Positions 1 through 12,865 are shown, counted from the stretch's first letter. The stretch is DNA of 64,000 nucleotides from Pachysolen tannophilus NRRL Y-2460 (GCA_001661245.1 KV454017.1:722532-786531), one strand, 5' to 3'. The notes: generated from the letters alone by a model not told the origin. Numbers and translations: made by a program.

Positions 1-1263
1 ACAATTTTTATCTTCTCTATCATTGTTATATCTATCATCATCATTTTCATTGTCATTTAAGGTGAATCCATATTTTTTACTTGTTCTACCATCATCATTC
101 ATCCATTTTAAATGCATCTGCTTATAAAAAACAGGATCCCATAAAATATCCAAAAGCAAATTCGACCAATCAGATCTCTTGATCAAAAATGAATTTAAAT
201 TGATACCTTTACAATCCTGTGTTAGGATAAGATCTATTGAATTTTCATTATCATCATATAAATCATAATTTTTGGAACTTTCTTCAGTATCATCAACAAA
301 TAAATCATTTGGATTGAAATAATTTAAATCTCTATAGACAGAGTTTAATCTACTCAACACCAAGTCATCAATAGAAATATCTGGTTCCATGATCAATGTG
401 TACATATCTAAATACCAATACCATTCTTCAACTTCATTTGGATTTTGTGGATCTGTATTTAAAGTATTTTCCTTCATAATTTTCCTTAATAAATCGAATT
501 TTTCCCATCCTTCTCTTGTTTCATGTTGATATCTTTTTTGAAATAATGCAAAATTTTTAACTCTTCCACTCTTTGTAAATGGTGTACTACTGGTTACAAT
601 TAATTCATAACCATGTTTTTGAGCATAAAGTTCTTTATTTACAATTGAAAATTTTTCCATCAACCAAGTTTCTTTACTTTTCCAATTTTGAATACCAGTT
701 TGAGGGTTTTTCCCCAATACAATATATATTCTCTTTTTAGGTTTTTTATTAAATATTGAATTAAGTAAAGTATTTTTACCATTTTCACCATCTCTTTTAT
801 TGGATAACAGTGAGGAATCATCATCTAAATCATCAACTTCACTTAAAATACCTGGTCTTTGTGGCATTGGTGGTACACCAGGTTTTCTATGTAATTTCCT
901 ATATTCAGCAGTACCAAATCCTATACTATCATATCTATTTTTATTTGGAATAACTTTTTTATTCAATATATCATGATATTTTTGATCTAAACCTAATAAA
1001 TCTTTCTTTGCAAGATCAATTTCAACAACTTCTTCACTACTATGCTCTATATTTGTTACTGTCTCTTGCAGTCTTCTATAACTACCATTCAAGAAATTCG
1101 AAAAATAATTTATTGCTATTACCAAAAATAATAGAGTAATAAATATTGTTCTCTTATCTCGAGATTTTAATTTTAATTTATATGTCTTGTAAGCATAAAC
1201 AAATTTCGACCTAAACGATAACCGTTTCTTATGGTCTTTGATAATATTCGTTGTGCTAGACAT
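1..1263 (-). CDS. MNN10: Mnn10-type alpha-1,6-mannosyltransferase (GT34), C-terminus cut by window edge
   Basis: A 421-codon open frame runs leftwards from the ATG at 1261-1263 off the window edge, so the C-terminus is missing. It looks like a Golgi type II glycosyltransferase of the GMA12/MNN10 family. There is a short basic cytoplasmic tail, one membrane span at about residues 39-57, then a long stem and a catalytic domain. Recognisable family blocks are the EGWEKFDLLRKIM region, WYWYLDMYTLIMEP around residue 286, and the QDCKGINLNSFLIK block followed by a WDPVFYKQMHLKWM stretch that closely parallels yeast Mnn10. In S. cerevisiae, Mnn10 is part of the M-Pol II complex that elongates the alpha-1,6 backbone of N-linked mannan. 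The position of the usual DXD metal motif reads Asp-Met-Tyr (residues 286-288). It could be an Mnn10 paralogue rather than the strict orthologue. Confidence 0.8.
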   Translation of the reverse strand, partial: MSSTTNIIKDHKKRLSFRSKFVYAYKTYKLKLKSRDKRTIFITLLFLVIAINYFSNFLNGSYRRLQETVTNIEHSSEEVVEIDLAKKDLLGLDQKYHDILNKKVIPNKNRYDSIGFGTAEYRKLHRKPGVPPMPQRPGILSEVDDLDDDSSLLSNKRDGENGKNTLLNSIFNKKPKKRIYIVLGKNPQTGIQNWKSKETWLMEKFSIVNKELYAQKHGYELIVTSSTPFTKSGRVKNFALFQKRYQHETREGWEKFDLLRKIMKENTLNTDPQNPNEVEEWYWYLDMYTLIMEPDISIDDLVLSRLNSVYRDLNYFNPNDLFVDDTEESSKNYDLYDDNENSIDLILTQDCKGINLNSFLIKRSDWSNLLLDILWDPVFYKQMHLKWMNDDGRTSKKYGFTLNDNENDDDRYNNDREDKNC

Positions 1264-2464
1264 GCTATTCTTCTTGAATTCAAAATAAAATGAATATCAA
1301 TGAGAATAACAGTGTGATGTAATGAAAAAAAAAAATTAAAAAATTAAAAAAAGACCCAAAAATAAAAAAATAAAAAAATAAAAAATAAAAAATAAAAAAT
1401 AAAAAAAAAAAAAAAAAAACCAAAGCAAAACTTTTCTTGAACGACTACTAATCCCAAAGATTTAGCAAATCTTGATTCCGTTGTCAATTCAACTTCTATA
1501 ATGATTGACTGGAATTTTTAACAATTAATGATGTATATATATATATAAAACTATCATTAATTATTATTTTCATGAAACTAAGAAAAGACACGGTATTAAA
1601 GCATGGATACAGAAAGCGATCGATTTAGTACTCAAACTTATTTGGAAAAAGTCAAAAACGAAAAAGTCAAAATTTCATGCCCTCATGAAATCAACTAAAT
1701 TTCCTAAATAGGAAATTTTGTTTTTTTAATTTTTGTGGGGGCTTTTTATAATTTTTTTATGTTTTGGGGCGGGGACCGGAGATAGAGAAAAAAAAAAAGA
1801 AAGAGAGAGAGAGAAAGAGGTAGCCCCTGTTCCTTGCTCCTGTTACATACTCCTATACAGCCCCTATTTATCATTTATTCTATCTCTCCCCCTGTTTCTT
1901 CTCTTCATGTTTCAACAAACAAATACAACTTTTTCTTTATCTTTGAAGACTAGATGATTAAGTGATTGAATTATGCTTTTTATGTTTCTGTTTTTTCTTG
2001 TTTTTTGTTTTTTGTTCTTAAGCGCTGTTTACTCAACTCAGCATTACATACATATTATACATCTTTTGACTACTAAAATTGTAGAAAACTTTCCATTTTT
2101 GGAATAGTAATTGTCTAAAATATTTAGTGGTTTTTATTATTATTTTTTTTTTTTGTTTTTTGTTTTTTTTGAACTTTCGCTGGCTACAAAGTCTAGTTAA
2201 GTACAAGTTAATTAAAATACTTTTTATAATTGTTTTTCTTTTTTTATTTTTTTTAATAAAAATAACCAGGTTTTCTCTTTTTGAAGAGATAAAGCGACGA
2301 TATCACCGAGAAAAACTCTTAATTGAGAATAAATAAAAAGATAATATTGAAACATAAACTGATTCATTTTAAAGAAAATAAAAAAAAAAAAAAAGTTTAA
2401 TAATATTGGCGCTGTTATAAAATCAATTTTTTTTTAATTTTTTTTTTTTTTTTTTAATTTTTGT
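1264..2464. other. Divergent spacer between MNN10-like gene and JHD2
   Basis: No gene is supported here. The spacer holds long A and T tracts (for example 1399-1420 and around 2440), an (AT)n run near 1534, a purine tract with GA repeats at 1785-1820, and one perfect Mcm1-type palindrome, listed separately. A 74-codon open frame at 1733-1957 is low complexity and is not believed. Confidence 0.7.
1700..1715. promoter_or_regulatory. Mcm1 P-box-like palindrome
   Basis: TTTCCTAAATAGGAAA is a perfect match to the MADS-box P-box form TTTCC-N6-GGAAA, and it is extended on both sides by AT-symmetric bases. Its position in the divergent promoter between the MNN10-like gene and JHD2 means it could serve either. 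Binding is inferred from the motif only. Confidence 0.6.
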
Positions 2465-5062
2465 ATGGTGGTCGCTATGAATGTTTCTACGATAACAACA
2501 CCAAAAACTATACCAAGTACAAATACAAATAATAAGAAAGGCGGTAAGGTTAAGAAACGTCTAATTGAAGCGCCGACTCTCCACCCATCGGATGAAGAAT
2601 TTAATGATCCAATTGGATATTTGAGTAGACCAGAAATAGTACAATTGGCCGAAAATTATGGTATTTTAAAAATTGTTCCACCAAGAGGATGGAAACCTCC
2701 TTTTTGTATTGATAAAGATTCATTCAAATTTCATACAAGGTTACAAAATTTAAAAGAACTTAATTTAGAAAATAGACCAAAAATTTTTTTCTTGGAAAGT
2801 TTAAATAATTTTTTAAATATGAAAAAAAAGAAACAAATTGATATTACAGAGGGAGAAGATAAAATAATATTGGATAATAATTTAACTATAGATTTGTATA
2901 TGCTTTTCCAAATAACAGATCATGAACTTAATCTTGATAATGGTGGTATCATTGAATGGAATAAAATCAATCAATATTTTAATTTACCAATTAAGGATAC
3001 ACAATTAAAAAAAATTTATGAACACTATCTTGAAGGTTATTCAAAATATTTAAAACATCTGAAACCTTTATTATCAAAGAAAAAATCAGATGATGAATAT
3101 GATAATGAAGGAAATTGTATGATTTGTTATAAAAATGATGACCCTCGTCATACTCTTATATGTGATGGATGTGAAGAAACTTATCATATGAAATGTTTAA
3201 ACCCTCCTTTAAAAACAGTTCCTAAAAATGATTGGTATTGTGATAATTGTTTATTAGGTACTTTTGATTATGGATTTGAAGAAGATTTTGATTCTTTATT
3301 TACAATTAATGAATTTCAAGATATTTGTAATGATTTTGAAAAAAATTATTTTTTAAAACATTTTAATACAACTCAAAAACCAAGTATTAATCTATTAGAA
3401 AAAGAATTTTGGAGATTAGTAGATGGGAAATTTCTTGATCAAGAAGATGAAGATTTAGAAATTAGGTATGGTGCTGACATTCATAGTGATAAACTGGATG
3501 AAATTTCTGGATTCCCAACTATTGTTAACCCTAAGATTGATATAAATGATCCAAAGTATAAGAAATATATAAATCATCCTTTTAATTTAACAAACTTACC
3601 ATTTTCCAAAGGTTCTTTACTAAATTATATTAAAGATAAAGAAATTTCAGGTATGACGGTGCCCTGGATTTATGTTGGTTCACTTTTTTCAACTTTTTGT
3701 TGGCATAAAGAAGATCATTATACATTATCTTCAAATTATTGTTATTTTGGTGCTACTAAAAAATGGTATGGTGTTCCAGCTAAATATGAATCATTATTTG
3801 AAGAAATAATGATTAATTCATCACCAGAATATTTTAGAAGACAACCTGATTTGCTTCATCAATTGGTTACTTTGTTATCTCCAGAAACTATTTTAGAAAA
3901 AGCAGGTGATCGAGAAATAACGATTGTACAAGCGAATCAAAATGAAAATGAATTCATTGTTACATTCCCAAAAGTTTATCATGCTGGATTTAATTGTGGT
4001 TTAAATTTTAATGAAGCAGTTAATTTTACAATGCCTTATTGGATTAAAGATGCATATGGTGCAATTGCTTCTTATAAACAAGTTGGAAAGGAAAATGTTT
4101 TCAATTACTATAGATTATTGGAAAGAATTTTAAAAGAATTTCAAAATATACCAATAGAAGAAATTTATAAAAATGAAAAAAGATATAATGGTGGTTATTT
4201 ATCAATGATTAAAATTTCTATAAAAGATTTTTCAAATGAGTATAATAAAAATTTTAAAGATTTTGAAAAACTTAACAAGAATGATTTGATTTCAAGTTTA
4301 CAGAAATTAAAATATACAGAACCTGAATCACAAGATGAAGATTTGAATTACAGTAGGAAAAGAAAAAGAAGGAATAGATCATATAAAAATGAAGATGAAC
4401 TACTTTGTGCTCATTGTAAATCATATATCAATTTTAAATGGATTGAATTAAATAATAATATTGATCATCATATCAATTTACAATTGCATACTCCAGATCT
4501 GACTCCAGCAGCACTTTATGTTCATCAACTGTTGCTTCAACGCACTAAAAATGAAGAAGCTGAATTTCAAAGGATTATAAAAGAAGCCAAGAGATTAGCT
4601 GAAATTACTGAAAATGAAGAAGAAAATTTAGAGAATATTAATAATAGTAATCAAACAAGTTCTAGAGAATCTTCAGTGATGAGTTCAAATTCCACATCTT
4701 CCGATAATAAAGTGAGAAAATCGAAAAGACTTAAGAAATTAGAAGGTTCTGAAACAAAGAAACTTTTACCTTCATTTTCTGAAGAAGAAGAAGAATCAAG
4801 AATGAAAAAGAAGACAAAAAATTTAAAGAATAAACTTTATATATGTGTTGATGATTTTTTGAAAATTTTGAATGAAGATGATAAAGATTTTAATACTCGG
4901 ATATTAAGAAATTTTCAAGTGAGCAATGTTACGAATTTGATTTTGAAAAAAACCAAAGTATACTATAGCGAAGATGACGATACGATTTTACGTTTTATTA
5001 ATGATATCAATAATAAATTTGAGAAAATTGTTGGAAAAAACGATGAGATCTCACTCAATTAA
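2465..5062 (+). CDS. JHD2: Histone H3K4 demethylase, KDM5/Jhd2 family
   Basis: The protein has 865 residues. Domain order: a JmjN domain at about 34-78; a weak helical region at about 103-195 where other KDM5 enzymes have an ARID; a PHD finger at about 218-262 with the CMIC, CDGC, H-M-K-C and CDNC ligand pattern; and a JmjC domain at about 385-530. The Fe(II) ligands His414 and Glu416 sit in CWHKEDH, with the third ligand, His506, in FPKVYHAGFN. A C-terminal cysteine/histidine patch (CAHCKSY...HHINLQLHTP) is a reduced C5HC2 finger, followed by a charged coil. S. cerevisiae Jhd2 (728 aa) removes di- and trimethyl marks from H3K4. The first ATG (2465) lies in a T-rich leader; an in-frame ATG four codons later is also possible. 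The catalytic triad is intact, so activity is expected. Ecm5, the other yeast KDM5 relative, has degenerate catalytic residues and is less likely. Confidence 0.93.
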   Translation: MVVAMNVSTITTPKTIPSTNTNNKKGGKVKKRLIEAPTLHPSDEEFNDPIGYLSRPEIVQLAENYGILKIVPPRGWKPPFCIDKDSFKFHTRLQNLKELNLENRPKIFFLESLNNFLNMKKKKQIDITEGEDKIILDNNLTIDLYMLFQITDHELNLDNGGIIEWNKINQYFNLPIKDTQLKKIYEHYLEGYSKYLKHLKPLLSKKKSDDEYDNEGNCMICYKNDDPRHTLICDGCEETYHMKCLNPPLKTVPKNDWYCDNCLLGTFDYGFEEDFDSLFTINEFQDICNDFEKNYFLKHFNTTQKPSINLLEKEFWRLVDGKFLDQEDEDLEIRYGADIHSDKLDEISGFPTIVNPKIDINDPKYKKYINHPFNLTNLPFSKGSLLNYIKDKEISGMTVPWIYVGSLFSTFCWHKEDHYTLSSNYCYFGATKKWYGVPAKYESLFEEIMINSSPEYFRRQPDLLHQLVTLLSPETILEKAGDREITIVQANQNENEFIVTFPKVYHAGFNCGLNFNEAVNFTMPYWIKDAYGAIASYKQVGKENVFNYYRLLERILKEFQNIPIEEIYKNEKRYNGGYLSMIKISIKDFSNEYNKNFKDFEKLNKNDLISSLQKLKYTEPESQDEDLNYSRKRKRRNRSYKNEDELLCAHCKSYINFKWIELNNNIDHHINLQLHTPDLTPAALYVHQLLLQRTKNEEAEFQRIIKEAKRLAEITENEEENLENINNSNQTSSRESSVMSSNSTSSDNKVRKSKRLKKLEGSETKKLLPSFSEEEEESRMKKKTKNLKNKLYICVDDFLKILNEDDKDFNTRILRNFQVSNVTNLILKKTKVYYSEDDDTILRFINDINNKFEKIVGKNDEISLN

Positions 5063-6051
5063 AAAAAATAAAAATATGGGATCGGATATTATGGGCATAA
5101 CTTGCATGTGTTTTTATTAAAATTTTTTTTTTTTTTTTTTTTTTGGTATTTTTTTTTTGTGGTAATTTGTAGATAATACTAATAATATTTACTGATTTTC
5201 TATTTTCAATTGATTAAAAAAATTTTTGAAGACTAATTAATTATCATTTTTATATTGTAAGGTATCTTTAATCATAAATGTATTTATTTTTTCTTTCCAG
5301 GGTAGTGGTGAAAAAAGGGGAAGTATCCGGTATCCCTTTTTTTTTCTGGGCTTTTGAACAATTGCTTTCACGCAATAATAGTTGATGAGAACGCCACGCC
5401 ACACCACACTATTTCTAGAAAAAAAAAAAAAAANAAAAAAAAAAACAATTGTGGCGTGTAAATCTTTTCTTGAAATTTTATTAAAACTACTCAATTGTTA
5501 CATTACATACACTTCTCAAACAACTAGTACCAATTCCCAATTTCCAATCCCCATGTCCATGCCCATGACCATTCTCGCTCTTGTGCTCATTGCCAGAAAC
5601 ATATAGACCAACTTTACAAACATTGATTGCAATCTTACATAACTCAAGTTTTCCATTCCAATATCCATATTGGTGAACCCGTGCATCGGATGTGGCTAAT
5701 TAACAAACAAACAAACAAAAAAAAAAACACAATTTTTTTTTCCCGCCAAAACCGGGTAATTTCTCAACCGGGTTGGTCCAATAAAAATTTGAGATTTTGC
5801 TCAAGCATCTTAACGCTGGGAACTAAGAGAAAACACCCTCGGACATTGTCCCCGGAATGGCCTCGTATTGTTGGATTTGTCCAATAACCTTATGAATTCT
5901 TTGAACAAGTTTTCTCTCAAATTTTTTTTTTTTTTTCAATTCCTAAAATACCAAGAATACTTTTTAACTATATAATATATATTAGATTCATAAAAATATT
6001 AATAAAACTATACCTAATTGATAATTTTTATAGCTCTATAAGTTATTAACC
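5063..6051 (+). promoter_or_regulatory. ATP2 upstream region with a cluster of CCAAT boxes
   Basis: This 1-kb spacer between JHD2 and ATP2 contains no credible gene. It holds at least seven CCAAT pentamers: starts at 5530, 5537, 5544, 5658, 5778 and 5881 on the plus strand and 5669-5673 on the minus strand. CCAAT is the site of the Hap2/3/4/5 complex, which activates respiratory genes in yeasts, and ATP2 is a known HAP-responsive gene in S. cerevisiae. Two CCGGG/CGGG blocks near 5752-5772 could be zinc-cluster half sites. A single ambiguous base lies at 5434 inside a poly(A) run. Confidence 0.6.
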
Positions 6052-8128
<2,077 letters not shown>

Positions 8129-9536
8129 ATTCAATAGCACATTTGTTTACAATTGTCTTACATTTGTCTTCTTCATAAAAGGATAATATTTTTTTTTTTG
8201 TTGCCTCTCCGCTACTCCCCATATTTTAGAATTATATTAAAAATCAAAAATGACTTTTTTTTATATATATTTTATTTAGTTAATGAAATTCGAGATGATT
8301 TAAAGTTGATTTTTTAAGTTTGTTTAAATATTATATACAAAGAGTTAAAATATTAGCCCTTTGCTATTCGATCTATATTTCAATTGAAGTTTTCCTTGCA
8401 AAAAAGTTCATCTTTTCACATCATTCTAATTACTTTAAAAACTTTATTTTTCATTTAATAATTTATTGTAAAGGGAAAATAATTGATTTATTTGTAATCT
8501 CTCCAAATAACAGAAATAATAATATGAAATATTTACCGGGTTTGAACCATGAATTTCGTGCTTCCAGATGCCGGTTCCTTTTCTAAGTCAATTAAAATCA
8601 AATTTATTTTTTTTTTTTTTGAAAAAAAAGAGTTTTAGAGTTTTTGTAATTGATTTGTTATATTGGCCAAAGTTTTTTAGAAATGTAGGTGAACGCCTTG
8701 TTTTAACAGTAATCGAAAATATCAAAAGAAGAGATAATTAAAATTTTTAGTAACAAACCATCCATACTAGCCTGAATTTTCATTAAAATGTGCTAGGTCT
8801 TGCAAAAAAAATGAAGCAAGAAAAGGCAACGCGCATTTAACCATCAATTAAAGATTTTTCTCCTTTACCTAAACCACTAATGTTATTACTACATTTTTTC
8901 AAACTATTAAAAAAAAATTAATAATTGATCAAGGTTTTCAAATTCCTAAATTTATAAAAAAGTAACATTCAAGGATGAAAAATGGAAAAGTGATTTGCGT
9001 TAAAATTTCTTAATACAGAGAGAGAGAGAGATCTTCACAAAATTTTAGAACTGCAAAATGAAAACAAAATTCCTCAAGTATTAGGTGCATGCGTCCGATT
9101 CCAAGCAATGCATTAAAAGAAGGCAATTCATTTAAAGCTATAAAGTGTCTTGATCAGCAATACTTGATTCGGATATTACTTTCTTTCTTCTACAAATAAT
9201 TAAATCAATTTTATTTTTTTTTTATTGGAAAAAAGAAAATCATTTATTGAAAAATGCCATTTGGGTATTTACCAACATAATAGTAATTTATAATAACATA
9301 ATGAGAAAAGAGTTTTTCTTTCTCTTTGTTTTGATGTTCTGATATTGTTCTTATATAAGGCAAACGTAAATGTAAAATAGGAGGGAAAAAAAAACAACAA
9401 ACAAATTAATTAATAAATAAAACGAAAAACTAAGACCAAATGAGAGAAGAAAAAAGAAGCCGACTTTTGGAAAGATAAAAAAAAGAAAAAAAAAAAAACT
9501 AGAACACAAGTAATAATAAAATTAACAACCTAAACC
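8129..9536. other. Convergent spacer, ATP2 / PHO84
   Basis: Both flanking genes end here, so this is 3'-flank on both sides. It is AT-rich with no gene supported. An 88-codon open frame (8320-8586) has no recognisable features. A GA-repeat lies at 9016-9031. Near 8537-8590 a short GC-richer patch contains a TTCAAAC-like loop in reverse orientation, but no cloverleaf can be built. Confidence 0.6.
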
Positions 9537-11315
9537 TTAAGCCTTATCAGAATTATCTGAGCTCAGTTGGACTGTGTAGTGGTCCAAGTCATTAACATTA
9601 CCATATTTAGATTGATAATTCAGTTTTGAAACATCAACTTCACCATGGAATTTTTCATTAATTTCTTCTAAAGTCATACGCTTAGTTTCTGGAATCAAAA
9701 GAGAGGTAAATATACCTAATAACATAAATAATGCAAAAATTTCCATAACGTGTGGTAACCAACAATCGGTATCAGTTGATGAACAATCATGGTCTTCTAA
9801 AGTACCAATAGCAGATTGAGCAACAATAGCACCAATCTTACCACAAGCAGCAGAAATACCATGAGCAGTAGATCTATATCTTGTTGGATAAATTTCACCT
9901 GGAACAATAAAAGTTGTAGTATTTGGACCAAAATTTTCAAAAAATTGAGCCAAGATATACATAGCTAATAAACCATGTTCACCAATCCTGTGGTAACCAA
10001 AACCCATAATACATAAGATAGCAGTTAATAAGACAAAACCAGCAATTTGAATTGGTTTTCTTCCAATCCAATCAACTGTCGCAACAGAAAACCAATAACC
10101 TGGAATAGAACCTGCACAAATTAAAATCAAATTACCTGCACTAGCATTATATAAGGAATGATAAACATTTTTAGAAGAAGCATAACCAATAGCTTCTAAG
10201 ATAACAGCAGAATTTAAACCTAAACCATAATAAGCAATATCCAACATAAACCATGAACCAGCAGTACCAATTAATAATTTCATATGTCTCCATTTACTGA
10301 AATGGACAAAGAAATCACGAGCAGAAGCTTTTGGAGGAGTTACAACATCATCATTAATAGAAGCAATTGCAGTAAGATCTTTAAGAACTTTAATATCTTC
10401 TGCATCAGCGTTACCATTCTTACCTGAAATAAATTTACCTGTATCAGCAGCACCTTTATCAAAGTTATATTCGACATCTAATGTATAACGAGGACTTTCT
10501 GGAATTGTTAATCTAAAGTATAATGCAATACAACCTGGAACACATCCAAAACCAACCAAGATTCTCCACATTTGATCACAAGCTTTAATACATTTGGCAT
10601 CACATTCTGATGCTTTAGCAGCATAAATTAAATCATCTTTATAACCGGCAACACAACAGATGGCAACAATACCAGCCATCAATTGACCCCAACCTTGGTT
10701 AGCAAAGACAGCACCCATAATAGCACCTCTAAATCTTGTAGTTGAGAACTCTGAAGTAATAATGGAAGATAATGGATAATCACCACCAATTCCAATACCC
10801 ATAATAATTCTCCAAAAAGTGAAAATTGGAACAAATCCAATAGCTGGAGAATGACCAAGACAACATTGCATAACAGTGGCACTAATCATAACTATAAGTT
10901 CAATACCATAAATTTTTTTACGACCAAGACGATCACCTAAATAACCAAAACTAACTTGACCAATAACTGTACCAATAGAAGTTGAAAGTTTTAATAAAGT
11001 AGAAGTTGGAGAAGGCATTGAACCAGCCCAATAAACATATGCTAACATTGAAACAGCTAAATTAATAGCAAAAAGATCATAAGCATCTGTCATAAAACCA
11101 ACACCAGCAACAAAAATTGCTCTAACATGGTACCAACCAAATTTAGCATTATCAATTTTTTCTAAAGCTAATCTTCTTCTTTCCAATGGATCTTCAACAT
11201 CAGCAAAATCGTTGATATAGTTGTGGAAAGCAGCATTACCACCGGCAGTCAAATGACCGGTATGGTGATCTGGATGTGCTATACCAGCAGGAACTTCATT
11301 CTCATTTGTAGCCAT
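9537..11315 (-). CDS. PHO84: High-affinity phosphate:H+ symporter
   Basis: 592 residues from the ATG at 11313-11315 (start MATNENEVPAG), close to the 587 of S. cerevisiae Pho84. An upstream in-frame start would add 22 residues rich in Phe and Lys and is unlikely. Features of the major facilitator superfamily phosphate:H+ symporters are clear: about 12 membrane spans, the motif GYLGDRLGRKKIYG after span 2/3, GIGIGGDYPLSS in span 4, a central hydrophilic loop (roughly residues 300-360, containing the NFDKGAADTGKFISGK stretch) and ESPRYTLDVE before it. It imports inorganic phosphate at the plasma membrane and in yeast also acts as a phosphate transceptor. Three CACGTG boxes lie in the long upstream spacer, as expected for a Pho4 target. 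The predicted C-terminal tail is acidic and polar. Confidence 0.95.
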   Translation of the reverse strand: MATNENEVPAGIAHPDHHTGHLTAGGNAAFHNYINDFADVEDPLERRRLALEKIDNAKFGWYHVRAIFVAGVGFMTDAYDLFAINLAVSMLAYVYWAGSMPSPTSTLLKLSTSIGTVIGQVSFGYLGDRLGRKKIYGIELIVMISATVMQCCLGHSPAIGFVPIFTFWRIIMGIGIGGDYPLSSIITSEFSTTRFRGAIMGAVFANQGWGQLMAGIVAICCVAGYKDDLIYAAKASECDAKCIKACDQMWRILVGFGCVPGCIALYFRLTIPESPRYTLDVEYNFDKGAADTGKFISGKNGNADAEDIKVLKDLTAIASINDDVVTPPKASARDFFVHFSKWRHMKLLIGTAGSWFMLDIAYYGLGLNSAVILEAIGYASSKNVYHSLYNASAGNLILICAGSIPGYWFSVATVDWIGRKPIQIAGFVLLTAILCIMGFGYHRIGEHGLLAMYILAQFFENFGPNTTTFIVPGEIYPTRYRSTAHGISAACGKIGAIVAQSAIGTLEDHDCSSTDTDCWLPHVMEIFALFMLLGIFTSLLIPETKRMTLEEINEKFHGEVDVSKLNYQSKYGNVNDLDHYTVQLSSDNSDKA

Positions 11316-11559
11316 TATTATTTCCTTTCTTTTATTTTTTTTTGAATTTAAGAATAGAGAGAAAAAAACTCCAAATAGCAAATAACAATTAAAAGCTAAA
11401 TAATAATTGTTTGAAAGAATAAAGAATAAAGAACAGAATAAAATTATATTTAAAAAGAATAGAAATCTTGAATTATAGTAAAATGATCAAGGAATTTGAA
11501 GATACTTTATACTCCTACAACTAACAATCAACCAACTCCATAATAATACCGCTTTCACA

Positions 11560-11565
11560 CACGTG
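11560..11565. promoter_or_regulatory. CACGTG box upstream of PHO84
   Basis: CACGTG in the palindromic context CACACGTGTG, about 245 bp upstream of the PHO84 start. It is a candidate Pho4 (bHLH) site. The flanking T weakens its preference for Pho4 over Cbf1. Confidence 0.55.
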
Positions 11566-11706
11566 TGCTAGAAACTCAAAGATATGCATGCAAGATTGGA
11601 AAATAATGTATTCAAGCCGCACTGAAAAATTTTTGATAGAAAAATGTTAAGTAAAAATGTATGTAGTTTATCGTTTCTTTTTCTTTACAAACATTTTTTG
11701 GTGTAA

Positions 11707-11712
11707 CACGTG
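11707..11712. promoter_or_regulatory. CACGTG box upstream of PHO84
   Basis: Second CACGTG, in AACACGTGCAA, about 390 bp upstream of PHO84. Candidate Pho4 or Cbf1 site. Confidence 0.5.
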
Positions 11713-12351
11713 CAATGAAAATAGGCTAGGAAATGCCAAATAAAAAAAAATAAAAAATTAAATACCAAAAAACGTTCCAAACTAAATATTTTGTTACTAG
11801 GTACGAGCGGTACTTAATGCAATAATTTTAGTTATAGTAATGTTTTCTTTGTAAAAATTACGGAGATTTGGGCATTAAAACAGTTGAAGAGAGAGAAAAA
11901 AAAAAAAGATCTGTAGCAACAATGTAAAATGTTACTCGTGTGATATTTTAATGATACTTATTATTAACTCCCACGGGTTCGCTTAAAGTGAAAAAGAAAT
12001 AAAAGATGTGCATTTGACTATTGGATTGTCACTTCACAAGCAGCATAAATAAAGAAGAAGAAAAAAAATTAACGATAGAAGCGATAAAAAAAAAGTACAG
12101 AATTACCAAGTGATGGTTGTTGGATCGATCGATCATTGATTGGTGAAAAAAAAAGAAAATAAGTAAAAAAAAATAAAAAGAGGGGGAAACAACAATAAAA
12201 AGTTTTTTTTTTTAATAAATTAATAGTAAAAGTAATATAAACGGTAGTGTCTAAACGACTAATTACATTATATATGATTGATTATATAACGATTAGAGGC
12301 TTTAGCTTATCTATTTTCTTTATTAAAGCTGAAAACGGTAAGGAAAGAAGG

Positions 12352-12357
12352 CACGTG
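12352..12357. promoter_or_regulatory. High-affinity type CACGTGGG box
   Basis: GCACGTGGG matches the high-affinity Pho4 form CACGTGGG known from S. cerevisiae phosphate genes. It lies about 1.04 kb upstream of PHO84, and nearer to the 3' end of RTF2, so it is a distal element if functional. Confidence 0.5.
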
Positions 12358-12865
12358 GGATAAGATTTGTAAAAATCAAAAAAAAAAAAATATTCAAATT
12401 TTTTAAAAAATTCTATACAGAATGCCTCAACTTATTTTTCAAAATCTAAAGTTTCTTTCTATGTTTGTTTCTCTCTCTTTTTTTTCTCTTTTTTTTTTTT
12501 TTTTAGGGTTTACTACAGAGAGCTTATACAAACGTGTTGATCCGAATTATCAAGTTGCGTTTTTTTTTTTTTTTTGTGAAAACAAGAATAAATGTATAGA
12601 TAGATAGATAAATATATCATGTTGAAAATAGCATTAGCTGAAAAATAGAAAAAAAGAAAGAAATAAAAATATTGCCTTTCCGTTTATTTCTTTTTTTTTT
12701 TATTATTTCTTTTGCTTTCTTTCCCCAGTGGTAACGTAACTTTAAGGTATTAAATAAGGTAATAGTAGGTAAAATATTATATTATATTGTATGATGATTT
12801 TATAAAATTAAAGGACGCAAAGACTTAAATATACTACTTGCATATATTATATATCCGTAAATCAA

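Larger units (their letters stand above)
11316..12865. other. PHO84 upstream region, 1.55 kb
   Basis: This unusually long promoter lies between PHO84 and the 3' end of RTF2, both on the minus strand. Apart from three CACGTG boxes (listed separately) it holds A/T tracts and short open frames without similarity. Large promoters are typical of strongly regulated transporter genes. Confidence 0.6.

Noticed and set aside
1733-1957. 74-codon open frame in the MNN10-like/JHD2 spacer
   Set aside because: Built of GA-repeat and pyrimidine tracts (KKKEREREKE, then Leu/Phe/Ser-rich); no family resemblance and no conserved-looking block.
8530-8590. tRNA-like fragment (GGTTCAAACCC on the minus strand)
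   Set aside because: The supposed T-stem pairs at only three of five positions, there is no acceptor, D or anticodon stem, and no T-run terminator follows.
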